From Vibrio owensii CAIM 1854 = LMG 25443 (GTDB lineage: Bacteria; Pseudomonadota; Gammaproteobacteria; Enterobacterales; Vibrionaceae), in contig NZ_JPRD01000066.1 in NCBI RefSeq assembly GCF_000817815.1, forward strand, positions 1 through 61,178: a stretch of 61,178 bases of DNA, in the 5' to 3' direction. Numbering within the stretch: the stretch's first letter is position 1; each line of letters opens with the position of its first letter. Position numbers and translations under genes: made by a program. Shown here piece after piece: positions 43,211 to 52,290 of the stretch. The notes below the pieces were generated by a model. The model was not told the DNA's origin, made no database searches, and was given only the letters and a program-made list of their open reading frames with translations.

Positions 43211-43765
43211 TTAATGGGCGTGAGCATTTGGAGAAGTAGCAGGGACAAGAACTATTTGTTGCCAACCTTGCTTCTGGCGTTCGCTTACTTCTGTAAGAGA
43301 TAAATTAGACGCCTTTGTTGTGGATTGAATAAACCAAATGTCAGCGTGTTCATTACGACTATCGAGAAGCATGGAAGCCGCGCCTTTTTCATCTTGCCTT
43401 ACACCGAGATAAATCCCTGCATCTAAGCGTTGCCATTGATGAGAGCCTTTTCGCTGCCAGCTTTGATCTTGTACAAATGGCGCAACCCAAAATTCTTCCA
43501 ATTCGCTGATGGCAGGCCACTCGCCAGCGTCTAGATGAAGATCTCGAATCTCTTCATGTGCCAACTTTAGCTCGGCAATCATCGCAAGTTCTTCTTGTTC
43601 AAGATCAGTGATGAGAACTTGATGAGCCAGCACTTCGGTATGTTCTGTCTCGGCTTGATGGTGAGGCAGAAAAATAGTGGAGACCGCAAGAATACCTGCG
43701 ATGGTTAGAGCAACCCATTTACCTTCTCGACTGCCGTTATCCGGTCTGATCTTCTGGGTAATCAT
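43211..43765 (-). CDS. DUF6162-like membrane-anchored protein of metal-transport operon
   Basis: A 184-residue protein with one N-terminal helix (WVALTIAGILAVSTIFL) followed by a His-rich start of the periplasmic part (PHHQAETEHTEV) and a terminal NAHAH; these His could bind metal. Proteins of this kind neighbour zinc-type ABC transporters (DUF6162, from memory). Starts four bases before the stop of the preceding gene. Confidence 0.7.
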   Translation of the reverse strand: MITQKIRPDNGSREGKWVALTIAGILAVSTIFLPHHQAETEHTEVLAHQVLITDLEQEELAMIAELKLAHEEIRDLHLDAGEWPAISELEEFWVAPFVQDQSWQRKGSHQWQRLDAGIYLGVRQDEKGAASMLLDSRNEHADIWFIQSTTKASNLSLTEVSERQKQGWQQIVLVPATSPNAHAH

Positions 43766-44082
43766 TTCTCTTTTAACTCAACGATATCCACTTCTACTAG
43801 GTTTTCATGCCCCGCATCGAAAACCAAATAAAAGTCGGTTTGAGGATGAGTGAATTCAGCAATGGAGCGTTTATCTGTCGTTACTTTGGCGATCAAGTTG
43901 TCGTCGTAATCGTACATTTCAACGTCGTAATCCACGGCGGTAGAACCATCTGAATAGCCCGCCTCACAAATCACTTTGTCTTGCTCTAAATGGCAACTCA
44001 TCAATGGGAAATGCGCGAACGCTTGAGAAGAGATAAAACCAGCAACCAACACTGAGGTTTTAAGAATAGAAACGTTTTTCAT
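43762..44082 (-). CDS. Small periplasmic protein of the metal operon
   Basis: A 106-residue precursor (signal ending SSQAFA). The mature part is mostly beta and acidic, with CHLEQDKVICEAGYSDGS, suggesting a Cys pair, and repeated Asp/Tyr (VDYDVEMYDYDDN) that could bind cations. I do not recognise a named family; operon position implies a metal-uptake role. Confidence 0.75.
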   Translation of the reverse strand: MKNVSILKTSVLVAGFISSQAFAHFPLMSCHLEQDKVICEAGYSDGSTAVDYDVEMYDYDDNLIAKVTTDKRSIAEFTHPQTDFYLVFDAGHENLVEVDIVELKEK

Positions 44083-44093
44083 GATGCATCCAA

Positions 44094-44120
44094 ATTGGCT
44101 CAGCGAAGGGCTGAGCCAAA
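44094..44120 (-). terminator. Intra-operon hairpin after the DUF4198 gene
   Basis: Perfect 9-bp stem (44095-44103 with 44111-44119) with a 7-base loop. The tail is only weakly T-rich, so it probably dampens rather than stops transcription into the rest of the operon. Confidence 0.5.
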
Positions 44121-44126
44121 TTTTGA

Positions 44127-44957
44127 TTAGTTAAGTTGAGTTTCAAACGTTAGGTGAACGTTCATGCTTGCTTTGTCTGCAAGTGGATCGTTTTTCAGCT
44201 CACCCTTGTAGTTTGCTTTCATTAGGTAGCGGCCCGCTACATCTGGAGTGAAGGTGATTTTTCCATCCTTGTCGCTGACCACATCGATTTGCTCTTGATG
44301 GTTACGATACAGAGTACCTTCACGCGTAATTTCCGCAGTGACACCTTGCTGAGGCTCGCCGTTAAAGAAGAATTGGAATGTCACTTCTTCACCTTCAATA
44401 ATGTCTGAAGGGTGCGTAATCGGCTTCATTTCCAACAGCTTACCTTCAATCTCTAGTGCCTTGTCTGTTGGCATACCAACCGTTACATAACTTTCTGCAC
44501 GTGTGTGGCTAAGTTGGGTAACGACATCACGTGCTTTTTCAGGAATCACGCTTGCACGGTCTGCTTTGCTCGCTTTCGCCCACTTAACCGTGTCACGACG
44601 GCCAGCTTTGTACTGGGTGTAGTAGCTAGGTTGGTTATTGATAGCCACTTTGTGCGTGCCCTCTTCAACAAAGAAGAAATCGAACATTGAACGGCGCTTA
44701 CCGCGTACGACAAAGTTCGGACGCTCAGAACGACCATCAGGCATGATCACGAACGCTTGCTCGCTACCTGCTGGCTTATCGAATACAAACGTACCGTGAG
44801 ACGCTGTCACGTCGAACGTTAACCAATCACCGCCTTCTTTTGATACCGTAAAGTGAGAAGGGAGAACCCAACGAGGGTGCGCTTGTGCTGTTGTCGCGGC
44901 CGCTAGCCCCATTGCCATTACACTTGCTAATGCCACCGCTTTCATTTTGGTTTTCAT
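44127..44957 (-). CDS. DUF4198-family periplasmic protein
   Basis: A 276-residue precursor; signal MKTKMKAVALASVMAMGLAAATTAQA, then HPRWVLPSHFTV, the N-terminal His/Trp start typical of DUF4198, and a C-terminal Ig-like half (QQGVTAEITREGTLYRN, DKDGKITFTPDVAGRYLMKANY). Family members accompany metal-uptake genes, including cobalt/nickel and TonB systems. The mature N-terminal His could be a ligand. Confidence 0.85.
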   Translation of the reverse strand: MKTKMKAVALASVMAMGLAAATTAQAHPRWVLPSHFTVSKEGGDWLTFDVTASHGTFVFDKPAGSEQAFVIMPDGRSERPNFVVRGKRRSMFDFFFVEEGTHKVAINNQPSYYTQYKAGRRDTVKWAKASKADRASVIPEKARDVVTQLSHTRAESYVTVGMPTDKALEIEGKLLEMKPITHPSDIIEGEEVTFQFFFNGEPQQGVTAEITREGTLYRNHQEQIDVVSDKDGKITFTPDVAGRYLMKANYKGELKNDPLADKASMNVHLTFETQLN

Positions 44958-44973
44958 TGTTATTCCTTCTCTA

Positions 44974-45513
44974 TCACTTAACTTGGTAATTGACGGTAAT
45001 GACGCCCGTCTCTTCCGTTGGTTTTATTTGGTAGCGCACTTCACTGTCCGCTAACTGCATTTTTTGACGTAGGTAATTACGGCCACCGTGTTCACGTACG
45101 ACTTCTACATGTAGGGTGTAATTGCCCTGTTCGAGTCGTTGACCATCATCACTAGTGCCATCCCAAACAAATCGGTATTGGCCCGCAGGTCGAGTGGCTG
45201 ACGTTACAGCATCGACCAATTCGCGATCGTAACGACCTACTTTGCGCCACCAGCTGCGAAGATCTTTTAACCACTCATCTTTACCTACCCAAAGCTGAAT
45301 GGTTTTGACTGGCTTACGCTTTTCATCTTCGATCCATACTGCGACATAGGGCCTTGCATACATCGAGGTATCAATCTTTGGTAACTCAAACTCAAAGTCG
45401 ACTTTGGCATTATCTGGAAAAGGAGCGGCCATAAGCGGCAAAGGAGATAAAGCCGCGATCAGTGCGGCTTTACTAAACGGGTGACGGCGAAAAATTCGGC
45501 CCATGTTTAACAT
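44974..45513 (-). CDS. DUF2271-family periplasmic protein
   Basis: A 179-residue precursor starting MLNMGRIFRRHPFSKAALIAAL and ending its signal near LMAAP. The mature region has YVAVWIEDEKRKPVKTIQLWVGKDEWLKDLRSWWRK and TSATRPAGQYRFVWDGTSDDG, the DUF2271 signature. Such genes follow PepSY genes in iron-regulated operons. The exact start is uncertain, since an upstream extension overlaps the PepSY gene. Confidence 0.82.
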   Translation of the reverse strand: MLNMGRIFRRHPFSKAALIAALSPLPLMAAPFPDNAKVDFEFELPKIDTSMYARPYVAVWIEDEKRKPVKTIQLWVGKDEWLKDLRSWWRKVGRYDRELVDAVTSATRPAGQYRFVWDGTSDDGQRLEQGNYTLHVEVVREHGGRNYLRQKMQLADSEVRYQIKPTEETGVITVNYQVK

Positions 45514-45536
45514 TGGTTTTTTCTCTGAATAGGCTG

Positions 45537-46166
45537 TTATGGCACAGCGAAAAAATAAATAACGAGTGATAACGCAGTGCCAAAACTCATCCACTGCATT
45601 GATGTTCTAAAAGTCTTTTTCTTTGGAAGCAGCAAACACACACCGGTCAGCACAAAAAACACCATTAGAAGGGCTGTTATGTCGATAAACCATTTCCACG
45701 TATCACCACTGTTGCGACCTTTATGTAGGTCGTTTAGTAGCGCAACCATGCCGTAGTTAGTGGTTTCAACTTCAGCTTCACCCGTCGTCATATCGACGAA
45801 AACGGTGGCGTTGTAGCCTGGGCCTTTGAAATCTAAAGAGAGTTCACCAATCATCAATTCACCATCCTCAACCTCGGTATACACATCGAGTGCTGATGGT
45901 GTGCCTCGTAGGTCTGTTTCTTGTGTTAAGAAACTCAACAGGGCAGATCGATTGGGTTGGAAGCTTGCTTCATTCGCCAATAATTGCTCGGAAGGAACTG
46001 TGAGTGTGTGTTGCTGAATGATGGGTTCACTGCGCTCAAACAGTTCTGGACGGTTCAACGTAATACCAGTTAACGCAAAAAACAGCGTCACCAATAAAAG
46101 AGCCATAGAAATATAAATGTGCAGACGGCGTGCCCAAGTCTGGACGCCTTTGCTTTTGAGCAACAT
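45537..46166 (-). CDS. PepSY-associated membrane protein
   Basis: About 209 residues, with an N-terminal helix (LHIYISMALLLVTLFFALTGITLN), a periplasmic PepSY region, and two C-terminal helices (ITALLMVFFVLTGVCLLL and SFGTALSLVIYFFAV). GYNATVFVDMTTGEAEVE and LNDLHKGRN are typical of iron-regulated PepSY proteins linked with siderophore receptors, some of which reduce ferric complexes. It is the first gene of the nine-gene operon, 40 bases after a Fur-like site. Confidence 0.85.
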   Translation of the reverse strand: MLLKSKGVQTWARRLHIYISMALLLVTLFFALTGITLNRPELFERSEPIIQQHTLTVPSEQLLANEASFQPNRSALLSFLTQETDLRGTPSALDVYTEVEDGELMIGELSLDFKGPGYNATVFVDMTTGEAEVETTNYGMVALLNDLHKGRNSGDTWKWFIDITALLMVFFVLTGVCLLLPKKKTFRTSMQWMSFGTALSLVIYFFAVP

Positions 46167-46205
46167 AGAAAACAATCATCACCAGTAAATGAGGGAGTAA
46201 TTTAG

Positions 46206-46244
46206 GTGATAATCATTCGTATTGGCATTTAATTTACATTGTTT
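46206..46244. promoter_or_regulatory. Fur-like operator upstream of the PepSY/metal operon
   Basis: GTGATAATCATTCGTATTGG and the following AT-rich bases resemble the Fur consensus (GATAATGATAATCATTATC-like hexamers). A 39-bp stretch is 33/39 identical to the region before the TonB receptor gene (54467-54505), in the same orientation relative to the regulated gene. This repeats a control element upstream of two metal operons. Confidence 0.65.
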
Positions 46245-46303
46245 ACGTTTGGTCAAAAAGCATTGCTCCCGTCGATACTGACAGGAGCAAATGGGAGGAG
46301 GCG

Positions 46304-47161
46304 TTATCGAGCGAGAATGGGATAAGTAAAGAAAACCAAGTGACAGAAATTAAACGCGAAGTGAGCGAGCACAGCGCACCATAAACGGCCAGTAAAATGG
46401 AAGACCAAACCGTACCCAGCCCCAGCAAGCGCGGCAAATACCATTAATAGTGGACCACCAGCAAAATGAGCCAAGCCAAACAAAAGACTCGCTACTACCA
46501 AGCCTACTCGCCAATCAAAGCGGCGGGACAGCGACTGCTGTATAAATCCACGAAATAGTGCTTCTTCTGCCACACAAGTCAGCACTAAGTTATTCAAAGC
46601 AAATAACCACCACCAAGGTGGCAAACTCAATTCCGGTTTTATAGCACCAAACGCTGACGCAATAGGCAACAATAGGAGTAAAGGAATCATCACTAGCAAT
46701 GCTGGTTTGACTCGTACCTTTGACTCTCCACCTAGCAAAATAGGATAAGCCAGTAAGAGTGCAAAGAAGGCAAGCGGCTTGTCTAAGTTAAGGTACATAG
46801 AGAATGGAGCGCTTAACGGCCCCGCAGATACCTTGTCGAGCACTTGCAGATTATTGAATCCTGGGATCAGATGAACAAACAACAAGGCACACCAAACAAT
46901 CACGACTCCCCACCCCAAATAGAAAATGGGTTTCGTTTTTGGCTGCGCTTTTAGCCTTGAAACGAGGCTTGGAAGTCGGTATGACACGCCAAGCACAAAC
47001 AAAGAGCTGACCAAGGCGATAAGCTCAAGACGGCCAAGAATAAAGCCACTAACCAAGGTGATGCCAAGCAATACGAGTGCGACTCCAGTATGGCTGAGAA
47101 AAGCCGCTGCTATCGCCAAAATTAACGGGCACCATAGCCAGATGTCAGAATCGAGAATCAT
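46304..47161 (-). CDS. CPBP-family intramembrane metalloprotease (CAAX protease)
   Basis: A 285-residue protein with about eight helices and the Abi/CPBP motifs: EEALFRGFIQ (glutamate pair and Arg), FGLAHFAGG (His), and AVLAHFAFNFCHLVFF (His/Asn). These form the metal site of Rce1-like proteases. It lies between the TonB cluster and the PepSY operon on the same strand but is probably separate from both; AAGGA precedes the start. Substrate unknown. Confidence 0.88.
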   Translation of the reverse strand: MILDSDIWLWCPLILAIAAAFLSHTGVALVLLGITLVSGFILGRLELIALVSSLFVLGVSYRLPSLVSRLKAQPKTKPIFYLGWGVVIVWCALLFVHLIPGFNNLQVLDKVSAGPLSAPFSMYLNLDKPLAFFALLLAYPILLGGESKVRVKPALLVMIPLLLLLPIASAFGAIKPELSLPPWWWLFALNNLVLTCVAEEALFRGFIQQSLSRRFDWRVGLVVASLLFGLAHFAGGPLLMVFAALAGAGYGLVFHFTGRLWCAVLAHFAFNFCHLVFFTYPILAR

Positions 47162-47271
47162 TTTATTATCCTTATAAACAAAAGCTGACGTTCCAGTCTT
47201 ATCGCTGGATAGCGGTAATATAACGTTATGATATTTAAAAAGAGATCGAACCAGACTCAATATTTACAAAC

Positions 47272-47301
47272 AAAAAGACCCGAGATATAACCCGGGTCTT
47301 T
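47272..47301 (-). terminator. Terminator of the TonB-cluster operon
   Basis: Nine-base-pair stem (47274-47282 with 47293-47301) with a 10-base loop; minus-strand T-run after it. Confidence 0.88.
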
Positions 47302-47335
47302 CGAACATTAATACATGGTCTATTGTCACATGGAC

Positions 47336-48508
47336 TTAGCTGTTCTGGCTCGCTTTCGCTTTACGCAACTGAGATAGGTATTTCACCCAACTCTCAGCTT
47401 GAGTTGAAGGCTCAATCTCATTGGCGCGTTTTGCGTTGGCAAGAGCGTCTTCAATGCGTTTCAGCTTGTAATAGGCACGAGTCTTAACCAATGCCACATC
47501 CGCTTTGCGACCCGAGACTTTATCCAAGGCGATCAGAGCATCTTTGTAGTGCCCTTCTTGGACAAGCAACTGAGACAAGTTCCAATAGTATTGGCGATCC
47601 AGCTTCGCGGCTACGCGCCAACTCGCTATCGACCTATCCCATTCTTTCGCCATTTGCCAGTACGTAGCTTGCTGCGCTTTAAGCTTGCTGTCTGAGTTAA
47701 CTTCATTTAACTCACCCAACACTTTTGCTGCACGCTCTGGAATACCGCGCTTACCATACAGCTGAGCAAGAAGTTTGAGGTCATCTTGGTTCAACTCTAC
47801 GCCTTTCAGCTTGGCAAGAGCCAAAGCATCAAGAGCACGCTTATCATCATCCACACGTAGATACAGAGCAACAAGCTGACGCCACCATTCCACACGCTCT
47901 GGCTCGATCGCAATCAAACGTTTGATCGTGCCAATCGCAGGCTGCCACTTTTTCAGCTCTAGCTCTGCAGATAGCTTGATGGACAGTGGTGCCATTTCGT
48001 CTGGCTGGCCATATTTCTCGTAACGAGTCATTGCAGAGAGAACTTTATTCCACTGACTTAACTGGTAATGAGACTGTGCAATACGCAGCCAAATTTCATG
48101 CGCCTTTTGGCTCTCAGGAACGGATTTACTCAAGTCGTAATAATGTGGCAAAGCTTTAGAGAACTGCTGTTCATTGAGCAACATATCAGCCAACATTTTG
48201 CGCGTTTGCCAAGCTTGCTCATCTTCCAGAAGACCACTGTTTACCGCAATCTCTAGCTGTTTAATTGCAGGCTTAACTTGCTCATTCTGCCAGTAGAAAA
48301 TACCCAGCATTCGCGCCACAAACGCTTGATCGTAACCACGAGATAAATCGAGGCCTTCAAGAGTTGAAATGGCTTCTTGCAGCTTTTCTTCTTGCGCTAG
48401 GTTATGAGCGCGTTGAACACGAGTCGCCGTGTATTGACTCAGTTCATTCGCGACGGTGGTAAAAGCACTTAGGCTTAATACCGCACCGATTAAGAATTGC
48501 TTCATCAT
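47336..48508 (-). CDS. TPR-repeat protein of TonB system
   Basis: A 390-residue exported protein (signal MMKQFLIGAVLSLSAFTTVA). Repeated 34-residue helical pairs run through most of its length (for example LNEQQFSKALPHYYDLSKSVPE and KDALIALDKVSGRKADVALVK). In the Vibrio TonB2 locus an equivalent TPR gene follows tonB2. It overlaps tonB by four bases, so it should function with the TonB complex, perhaps as a periplasmic scaffold. Confidence 0.85.
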   Translation of the reverse strand: MMKQFLIGAVLSLSAFTTVANELSQYTATRVQRAHNLAQEEKLQEAISTLEGLDLSRGYDQAFVARMLGIFYWQNEQVKPAIKQLEIAVNSGLLEDEQAWQTRKMLADMLLNEQQFSKALPHYYDLSKSVPESQKAHEIWLRIAQSHYQLSQWNKVLSAMTRYEKYGQPDEMAPLSIKLSAELELKKWQPAIGTIKRLIAIEPERVEWWRQLVALYLRVDDDKRALDALALAKLKGVELNQDDLKLLAQLYGKRGIPERAAKVLGELNEVNSDSKLKAQQATYWQMAKEWDRSIASWRVAAKLDRQYYWNLSQLLVQEGHYKDALIALDKVSGRKADVALVKTRAYYKLKRIEDALANAKRANEIEPSTQAESWVKYLSQLRKAKASQNS

Positions 48509-49125
48509 TTGGCTAACTTGAACTCCACTTTAGCGGTTTGTCCGAACTGCTCAATTGAGACACCATCTTCAACTTTCGGTTGATATTTCCATTTCTTCAG
48601 CGCTCGAATCGCTTCTTTTTCGAAGATACGTTTTGGCTTAGCGCCAATCACTTCAATGTCTTTAGGGCGGCCTGTCGCGTCAATGGTAAAACGCATCACT
48701 ACGTAACCTTCCATTTTACGTTTCAGTGCTTTACTTGGATAACGAGGATCAACGCGGTACAAAGGCAATGCTTGCTGGTTACCCATCGTGCCTTTTAAGT
48801 TAGGTGCACTGATCGCAATGCCATCCAGAGCAGTGTTCAAACCCAATGCGCTGATTGGCGTCACTTGGCTCATCGGCTCTACTTGGGTTTCCGCTTGAGA
48901 CAAATCCATCGGTTCTGGTGCTTTTGGTGGTTCTGGCTGTTCAGGAACAGAACGTTGACGACGTTGAACATCAGCATCATTCTCGACCATCACCATGTCA
49001 AAGCGCACCGCCTCTGATGGTTGAGGTGCGCGTTGATTGCCTTTGTCGACCATCCACGCCATAAAGCTAAACAAGCTCACCGCAATCAAAATTGACGCTG
49101 GTAGCGCGAGTAGTAGCCTGCCCAT
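48505..49125 (-). CDS. tonB: TonB energy-transducing protein (TonB2/TonB3 type)
   Basis: A 206-residue protein with an N-terminal anchor (LLLALPASILIAVSLFSFMAWMV), a short Pro-rich linker (VPEQPEPPKAPEPMDLS) and a C-terminal domain with YPSKALKRKMEGYVVMRFTI and ALKKWKYQP. It delivers energy from the proton gradient to outer-membrane receptors. The short periplasmic span is typical of the Vibrio TonB2 group. Confidence 0.94.
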   Translation of the reverse strand: MGRLLLALPASILIAVSLFSFMAWMVDKGNQRAPQPSEAVRFDMVMVENDADVQRRQRSVPEQPEPPKAPEPMDLSQAETQVEPMSQVTPISALGLNTALDGIAISAPNLKGTMGNQQALPLYRVDPRYPSKALKRKMEGYVVMRFTIDATGRPKDIEVIGAKPKRIFEKEAIRALKKWKYQPKVEDGVSIEQFGQTAKVEFKLAK

Positions 49126-49529
49126 TAAGGTTTCTCCGCTGCCAATGCGATGTTCTTCACACCAGCACCTTTCGCCGCATCCATCACCTTCACAACCGTT
49201 CCGTTGTATGCATGTTCATCCGCTTGAATGACAAGTGATGCCTCTGGTTGCTCAAGTAACAAGTGCTCAATGGTCGCTTCTACACGTTCGATATCCACCA
49301 AACGCTTATCGATGTACACATCGTTCGCTGCTGTCACCGCAATAAAAATGCCGGCGTCTTTTTGGCTAACCACATTCGATGCTTGTGGTCGGTTAACTTC
49401 TACACCTGACTCACGTACAAATGAACTGGTCACAATGAAGAAGATCAGCATGATGAACACGATATCCAGCATCGATGTTAGATCGATTTGCGCTTCATCT
49501 TGTTGATTATTTCTACGTCCGAGTCTCAC
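49125..49529 (-). CDS. exbD: ExbD biopolymer transport protein
   Basis: A 134-residue protein with one helix (IDLTSMLDIVFIMLIFFIVTSSFV) including the conserved Asp in the membrane (SMLDIVFIMLIFF), and a periplasmic domain. It forms the proton channel with ExbB and TtpC. One- and four-base overlaps with its neighbours show tight operon structure. Confidence 0.94.
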   Translation of the reverse strand: MRLGRRNNQQDEAQIDLTSMLDIVFIMLIFFIVTSSFVRESGVEVNRPQASNVVSQKDAGIFIAVTAANDVYIDKRLVDIERVEATIEHLLLEQPEASLVIQADEHAYNGTVVKVMDAAKGAGVKNIALAAEKP

Positions 49530-50080
49530 TTCTGACTCCTTAAAGATTGTTCTAACTGGAGGGCTTTACGCTCACACACTTTGCTCAAACGTGCATGGAC
49601 AAACATGCCTGCAAGTGCCGCAACCATGCCAGCCATAGTTGGCAGTGTTGCAAGTGAAATGCCTGAAGCCATCAATTTTGGATTGCTACTGCCTTGTGTG
49701 GCCATCACATCAAAAACTGTGATCATGCCAGTCACCGTACCTAGCAAACCTAACATCGGGCAAATCGCCACGAGTACTTTGATGGTTGATAGGTTTTGGC
49801 GCAGTTCAATGTGTACTTTTGCAATCCATCCTTCGCGGATTTGATGCGCGTACCAAGAGTGGTGGTCAGGTCTTGCTAGCCACTGCTCACAAAGCTGTTT
49901 CTTCACCTTCGGAAACTCCATTGTCAGGTAAAGTACACGCTCCATAACCAGTAACCAACACACCGCTACAACGGCTGCTAGCCACCATAGGATTTGGCCA
50001 CCTTGCTGCATAAAGCTCATCAAGGTTGAGGCCCAATCCTCGCTGATCAAACCCAATGTGTTGAGTAGGATCTGCTCCAT
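49526..50080 (-). CDS. exbB: ExbB-type proton channel protein
   Basis: A 184-residue MotA/TolQ/ExbB-family protein with three helices. LVAICPMLGLLGTVTGMITVF and LATLPTMAGMVAALAGMFVHA are the conserved channel segments. Together with ExbD it powers TonB. Confidence 0.93.
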   Translation of the reverse strand: MEQILLNTLGLISEDWASTLMSFMQQGGQILWWLAAVVAVCWLLVMERVLYLTMEFPKVKKQLCEQWLARPDHHSWYAHQIREGWIAKVHIELRQNLSTIKVLVAICPMLGLLGTVTGMITVFDVMATQGSSNPKLMASGISLATLPTMAGMVAALAGMFVHARLSKVCERKALQLEQSLRSQK

Positions 50081-51447
50081 TACGCTGCGTTCTCCGCTGT
50101 CGTGTTAGGGTTGTTTTTGCCTTTTGGCATATCGCGCTCAGCTTGTTCCGCAACAAGACCAATGCCTTGCTTTTCAAGAATATTGCGAATGTTCTCTGCT
50201 TGAGAGCTCAACACGTTATGAGCAAGAAGCAATGGCATTGCTGCAACAAGCCCAAGAACAGTTGTAACTAGCGCCATAGAGATACCACCTGCCATGACTT
50301 TTGGATCACCATTACCAAACTGAGTGATCACTTGGAACGTTTCGATCATGCCTGTTACCGTACCTAATAGACCTAGCATCGGTGCTAGAGCTGCAAGCAG
50401 TTTCAGCATCGACAAGCCCTTCTCAAGGTGAGTCTGCTCGTCAACTACCGCTTCTAATAAGCGAAGCTCTAATGCTTCAACGCTACGATGTTTGTCTTTT
50501 TGGTACACCGCAAGGATACGACCAAGCGGGTTATCCTCTGGTTGAGTTGGGTTCTTTAATTGTTTAGCGATTTTTTGACGAGCAATCATCAATGACACAC
50601 CACGAACCAACGCGATGATCAAACCAACCGCTAACAAGCCAAGAATGATCTGACCAACGACACCACCTGCATTCAGGCGATCCGCCATTGTCGGAGAATT
50701 TGCCAATTGCTCAAACAAGATGCCGCGTGATGGGTCAATCACGAGAGAATCGATTTCACCCGAGTTCAGCGAGCTTGCTGTTGGTCCATTTTCTGGTTGG
50801 CGGAGGTAGCTCACTGCATCGCCGCGTTGGCCATTCCACTTCACGTAACCAGCATCATCCAGTAGCGCCATTGAGCCAAGGCGAATGCCATTGACCGTTT
50901 GTTCACGACCTTCACCATCAAGCAGAGTGAATGACACTTTCGCCATCTCACCACTTGCTTTAACTTGTTCTTCCATACTGCGCCACATCGCTTGAAGCTG
51001 GGGCAGAGTAGGCAGGGATTTCGCCGCAACGATATCATCGATATTTTGCTGATATGAGTTTGCGTCTACACCAGTAACGGAATGCTTAAGTTCTGCTTCC
51101 AGCTCTTTTGCGTTTTGACGAACAACGCCAAATAGCTCACCCAAGCTACCTGTTTCTAAACGTAGCTTTTCTTCTAGTTGCGCCAGTTCAGCTTCGTTTT
51201 CACTAAACGTAACACCAAGCGTGTCAGCTTCTGCTTGTAGCGCCGCACGTTCTGCTACAAGCTTATTCTTCATTGCCTGTAGCTCTTGCTGAGTCTTGTT
51301 AAAACCAGATTCACGAGCCACATTATGGGATTGCTGTTGGCGATTTTCTTGTTGTGCTTTTTGCAGCAGAGTGTCACTTGCAAACGTCGTATGCGGTAAA
51401 AGCGCAGCAGTAGAAATCAACGTAACCGATAGCCATTTCTTCATCAT
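50080..51447 (-). CDS. ttpC: TtpC-like MotA/TolQ/ExbB protein with large periplasmic domain
   Basis: A 455-residue protein: signal peptide, a coiled-coil N-terminal region (about 30-130), a ~130-residue periplasmic domain, then an ExbB-like membrane part (LAALAPMLGLLGTVTGMIETF and MALVTTVLGLVAAMPLLLAHN). TtpC is a fourth, Vibrio-type component needed by the TonB2 system. Gene order DUF3450-ttpC-exbB-exbD-tonB-TPR equals the TonB2 locus as I remember it. Confidence 0.9.
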   Translation of the reverse strand: MMKKWLSVTLISTAALLPHTTFASDTLLQKAQQENRQQQSHNVARESGFNKTQQELQAMKNKLVAERAALQAEADTLGVTFSENEAELAQLEEKLRLETGSLGELFGVVRQNAKELEAELKHSVTGVDANSYQQNIDDIVAAKSLPTLPQLQAMWRSMEEQVKASGEMAKVSFTLLDGEGREQTVNGIRLGSMALLDDAGYVKWNGQRGDAVSYLRQPENGPTASSLNSGEIDSLVIDPSRGILFEQLANSPTMADRLNAGGVVGQIILGLLAVGLIIALVRGVSLMIARQKIAKQLKNPTQPEDNPLGRILAVYQKDKHRSVEALELRLLEAVVDEQTHLEKGLSMLKLLAALAPMLGLLGTVTGMIETFQVITQFGNGDPKVMAGGISMALVTTVLGLVAAMPLLLAHNVLSSQAENIRNILEKQGIGLVAEQAERDMPKGKNNPNTTAENAA

Positions 51448-52215
51448 TTATTTGCCCTCCGCTACGTTTAGAGACACTGGCAGAGTTAGCATGCTTGGTG
51501 CGATCTGTTTATTTGCCATGGCAAACGCTTTATCGAGTTCAGATTTTTGTTCTGAACCAACGGACTGCCATGCGTTCTGTTGTTGTGACCAGCTCCAGAA
51601 ATGCTCACCAGATAGGCTACGAGCAACTAGCGACACGCGACCTAAGTAAAGAATATCAGCCTCAACTTGGTCGTTACCTTCCAATGCAATCTTACCTTGG
51701 TAGATACCAATCTTAGTGCCGTAGTCCATTTCGATTTGGTACGCTTCTAGAATACGACGGAACTTCTCAGCATCCGCGACATCTGCTCGAGTCATCATGG
51801 CATCAAGCTTAGCAATACGCTCCTCACGTTGCGCTTTGCGGATCGGTTTATCATTCGCAACGATAGTCTTTAGACCATCCAGCATGTGATACATAAGCGG
51901 TACCACACCTTGACGAGTTTGAGCGATCTGCTCAATTTGCTCATTCAAGCTTGCCACTTCCTCGTTTTGGCTATCAACAAGGTTTGAAAGATGGTCACGA
52001 TAAATCTTCAAGTTGCTGACTTCTTCATTCAACTGTTCAATTTCAGCTTCTAGCGACAAAGACTTCTCAGCACTTGCATCGATACGCTTCTGGCTTACCG
52101 CAGACGCTTGGTTAGTTTTACTCTGCACTGCTTGAGCATCGTTAAGATTTTCCGCTTGAACGGGAATCAAAACCGATGTGATCAACAGAGCGATACTTGA
52201 TTTCATTAGATTCAT
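51448..52215 (-). CDS. DUF3450 periplasmic coiled-coil protein
   Basis: A 255-residue precursor (signal MNLMKSSIALLITSVLIPVQA). A long coiled coil (about 40-110) is followed by VVPLMYHMLDGLKTIV and a compact C-terminal domain, the DUF3450 pattern. The family precedes ttpC in Vibrio TonB loci. Its stop codon abuts the ttpC start. Confidence 0.88.
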   Translation of the reverse strand: MNLMKSSIALLITSVLIPVQAENLNDAQAVQSKTNQASAVSQKRIDASAEKSLSLEAEIEQLNEEVSNLKIYRDHLSNLVDSQNEEVASLNEQIEQIAQTRQGVVPLMYHMLDGLKTIVANDKPIRKAQREERIAKLDAMMTRADVADAEKFRRILEAYQIEMDYGTKIGIYQGKIALEGNDQVEADILYLGRVSLVARSLSGEHFWSWSQQQNAWQSVGSEQKSELDKAFAMANKQIAPSMLTLPVSLNVAEGK

Positions 52216-52248
52216 ACGAGTTATATTTTCTGTTTTCCAAAAACGACT

Positions 52249-52274
52249 AAAGGGGAAGACTACTCTTCCCCTTT
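52249..52274 (-). terminator. Hairpin between receptor gene and TonB cluster
   Basis: Perfect 10-bp stem (52249-52258 with 52265-52274) with a 6-base loop; only a weak T-run follows on the minus strand, so partial readthrough into the TonB cluster is likely. Confidence 0.65.
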
Positions 52275-52290
52275 AAAAATCAGTTTGTTA

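Noticed and set aside
49887..50177. 96-codon ORF across the ExbB/TtpC junction
   Set aside because: Out-of-frame shadow; both genuine genes overlap by one base here in the expected TonB-cluster manner.
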